Below, piece after piece: positions 4,514 to 5,354 of a stretch of DNA of 5,354 nucleotides. Source of the stretch: Candidatus Woesebacteria bacterium (GTDB taxonomy: Bacteria; Patescibacteriota; Microgenomatia; UBA10105; UBA927); assembly GCA_020057765.1 (NCBI GenBank), contig JAGVFE010000099.1, forward strand, positions 1-5,354. Reading direction: 5' to 3'. The translations under genes were made by a program, and so were the position numbers. The stretch's first letter is position 1. Each line of letters starts with the position of its first letter. The notes beneath the pieces are model-generated. The model did no database searches. It was not told the DNA's origin and saw only the letters and a list, made by a program, of their open reading frames with translations.

Positions 4514-5354
4514 ATGAAAGTCCGGTCCTCTTTTGTGTGTCAGCAGTGTGGTGGTGCTACTCCCCAGTGGTATGGTAAATGCCCGCAGTGCGGGGAGTGG
4601 AATTCGCTTGTGGAGACGGTCAAAGAAGAGAGGGTACAGGGTACAGGGAACAGGGCACAGCGGCAAGCGATGGCCAAACCCCAAAAATTATCGGATGTTC
4701 GACACATAGAAAAGAATCGGCTGAAAAGCGGATATGAAGAGTTTGATCGGGTGATGGGTGGGGGGATAGTGCCGGGATCCGTGACACTGTTGGCCGGTGA
4801 TCCGGGCATCGGCAAGTCGACACTCCTTCTCCACGTTATAGCAAAAACCGGAGGGTTGTATGTTTCTGGCGAGGAATCGGCCGAACAAGTAAAATTACGC
4901 GCGAAGCGATTGGGTATTGATGGAGACAACATTATCATGCTTGCAGAAGTTAATGTCGAAGGAATTTTAGCCAGCTTAGAAGCCTCCCAGCTAAAAAGTT
5001 TAGTCATTATCGATTCCATTCAAACGCTCTATTCCGAAGACCTCACAGGCATGGCCGGGACCGTTGGGCAAATTCGTCATAGCGCCGAGCTCCTTATTGG
5101 GGTCGCCAAGTCCAAGGGAATTCCCATGATTATCATTGGACACGTGACCAAAGAAGGGGAGATTGCCGGACCAAAAGTACTTGAGCATATGGTCGACACC
5201 GTACTTTATTTAGAAGGAGAACGGTTTGCGGACGCCAGAATTTTACGGACACTCAAAAACAGGTTCGGTGCTATAGAAGAGGTGGGAATTTTTGAAATGG
5301 GAGAAAAAGGACTATTGGAAATATCCAATCCGTCCGAGATGGTGGCTATCGGCG
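4514..5354 (+). CDS. radA: DNA repair protein RadA, partial (3' end outside window)
   Basis: RadA is a RecA-like ATPase that promotes branch migration and processing of recombination intermediates. The window holds the first 280 residues of a protein usually near 450. The N-terminal zinc finger is C9-x2-C12 and C23-x2-C26. Walker A is GDPGIGKST (95-103), Walker B is LVIIDS (163-168), and the RadA-specific KNRFG motif is at 248-252. The C-terminal Lon-like domain is missing because the window ends. ATG 4514 is the only sensible start, giving MKVRSSFVCQQCG. There is no Shine-Dalgarno, only TAATAATA before it, and the rpsA stop ends 5 nt upstream, so translation is probably coupled to rpsA. The linker between finger and ATPase (residues about 41-50, VQGTGNRAQR) is encoded by a heptanucleotide tandem repeat. 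No frameshift or internal stop is seen. Confidence 0.96.
   Translation, partial: MKVRSSFVCQQCGGATPQWYGKCPQCGEWNSLVETVKEERVQGTGNRAQRQAMAKPQKLSDVRHIEKNRLKSGYEEFDRVMGGGIVPGSVTLLAGDPGIGKSTLLLHVIAKTGGLYVSGEESAEQVKLRAKRLGIDGDNIIMLAEVNVEGILASLEASQLKSLVIIDSIQTLYSEDLTGMAGTVGQIRHSAELLIGVAKSKGIPMIIIGHVTKEGEIAGPKVLEHMVDTVLYLEGERFADARILRTLKNRFGAIEEVGIFEMGEKGLLEISNPSEMVAIG
4635..4662 (+). repeat. Heptanucleotide tandem repeat inside radA
   Basis: Four 7-nt units run head to tail: TACAGGG (4635-4641), TACAGGG (4642-4648), AACAGGG (4649-4655) and CACAGCG (4656-4662). The core is ACAG with a changing first base. The period is not a multiple of three, so each unit is read in a different phase. It lies in the flexible linker after the zinc finger, where extra residues should be tolerated. 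Confidence 0.8.

Noticed and set aside
4540..5019. Minus-strand frames opposite radA with CPVPCTLYPL-like peptides
   Set aside because: They are the antisense translation of the heptanucleotide repeat and the RadA coding sequence, not a gene.

Overview
The window reads as chromosomal DNA from a bacterium with a compact genome. My best guess is a Candidate Phyla Radiation (Patescibacteria) lineage. The case rests on group I introns in the 23S rRNA, one with a LAGLIDADG homing endonuclease gene, on a short four-domain ribosomal protein S1, and on small, tightly spaced genes. This is inference: group I introns in 23S rRNA are also known in Coxiella, Simkania and Thermotoga. All genes I accept are on the plus strand.

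Region 1 (1 to about 1918) is the 3' end of an rRNA operon. The 23S gene enters from the left and is split into exons at 1-197, 507-598 and 1356 to about 1646. Intron 1 (198-506, no ORF) follows E. coli position U2504. Intron 2 (599-1355) follows U2596 and encodes an I-CreI-like endonuclease at 714-1202. Both sites lie in the peptidyl-transferase region. The two introns share the same core layout, and the endonuclease gene sits where intron 1 has only a short P6 hairpin. A 23S-5S spacer with strong hairpins and no tRNA follows, then 5S rRNA (about 1783-1897) and a U-tract terminator.

Region 2 (1919-2258) has no intact gene. It holds a 42-nt hairpin, an 86-nt branched structured element, and a good promoter (TTGTAA-17-TATAAT) inside a 9-bp inverted repeat. 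From that promoter a leaderless reading frame starts at 2106. It meets an in-frame TGA at 2226 and continues in the same frame as an unrecognised 119-codon ORF (2259-2618). The pair looks like one gene broken by a nonsense codon, possibly of ADP-ribosyltransferase type (weak). A GNAT acetyltransferase (2722-3297) follows with its own likely promoter.

Region 3 (3298-5354) is housekeeping. A strong promoter (TTGAGA-17-TATAAT) drives rpsA (3369-4508). radA begins 5 nt after the rpsA stop, has no Shine-Dalgarno sequence, and runs off the right edge. Its linker contains a heptanucleotide tandem repeat that has been absorbed into the reading frame.

The most interesting part is the intron pair. The intron 2 endonuclease resembles I-CreI, whose known 23S target spans this same site, and the intron splits the centre of that target.
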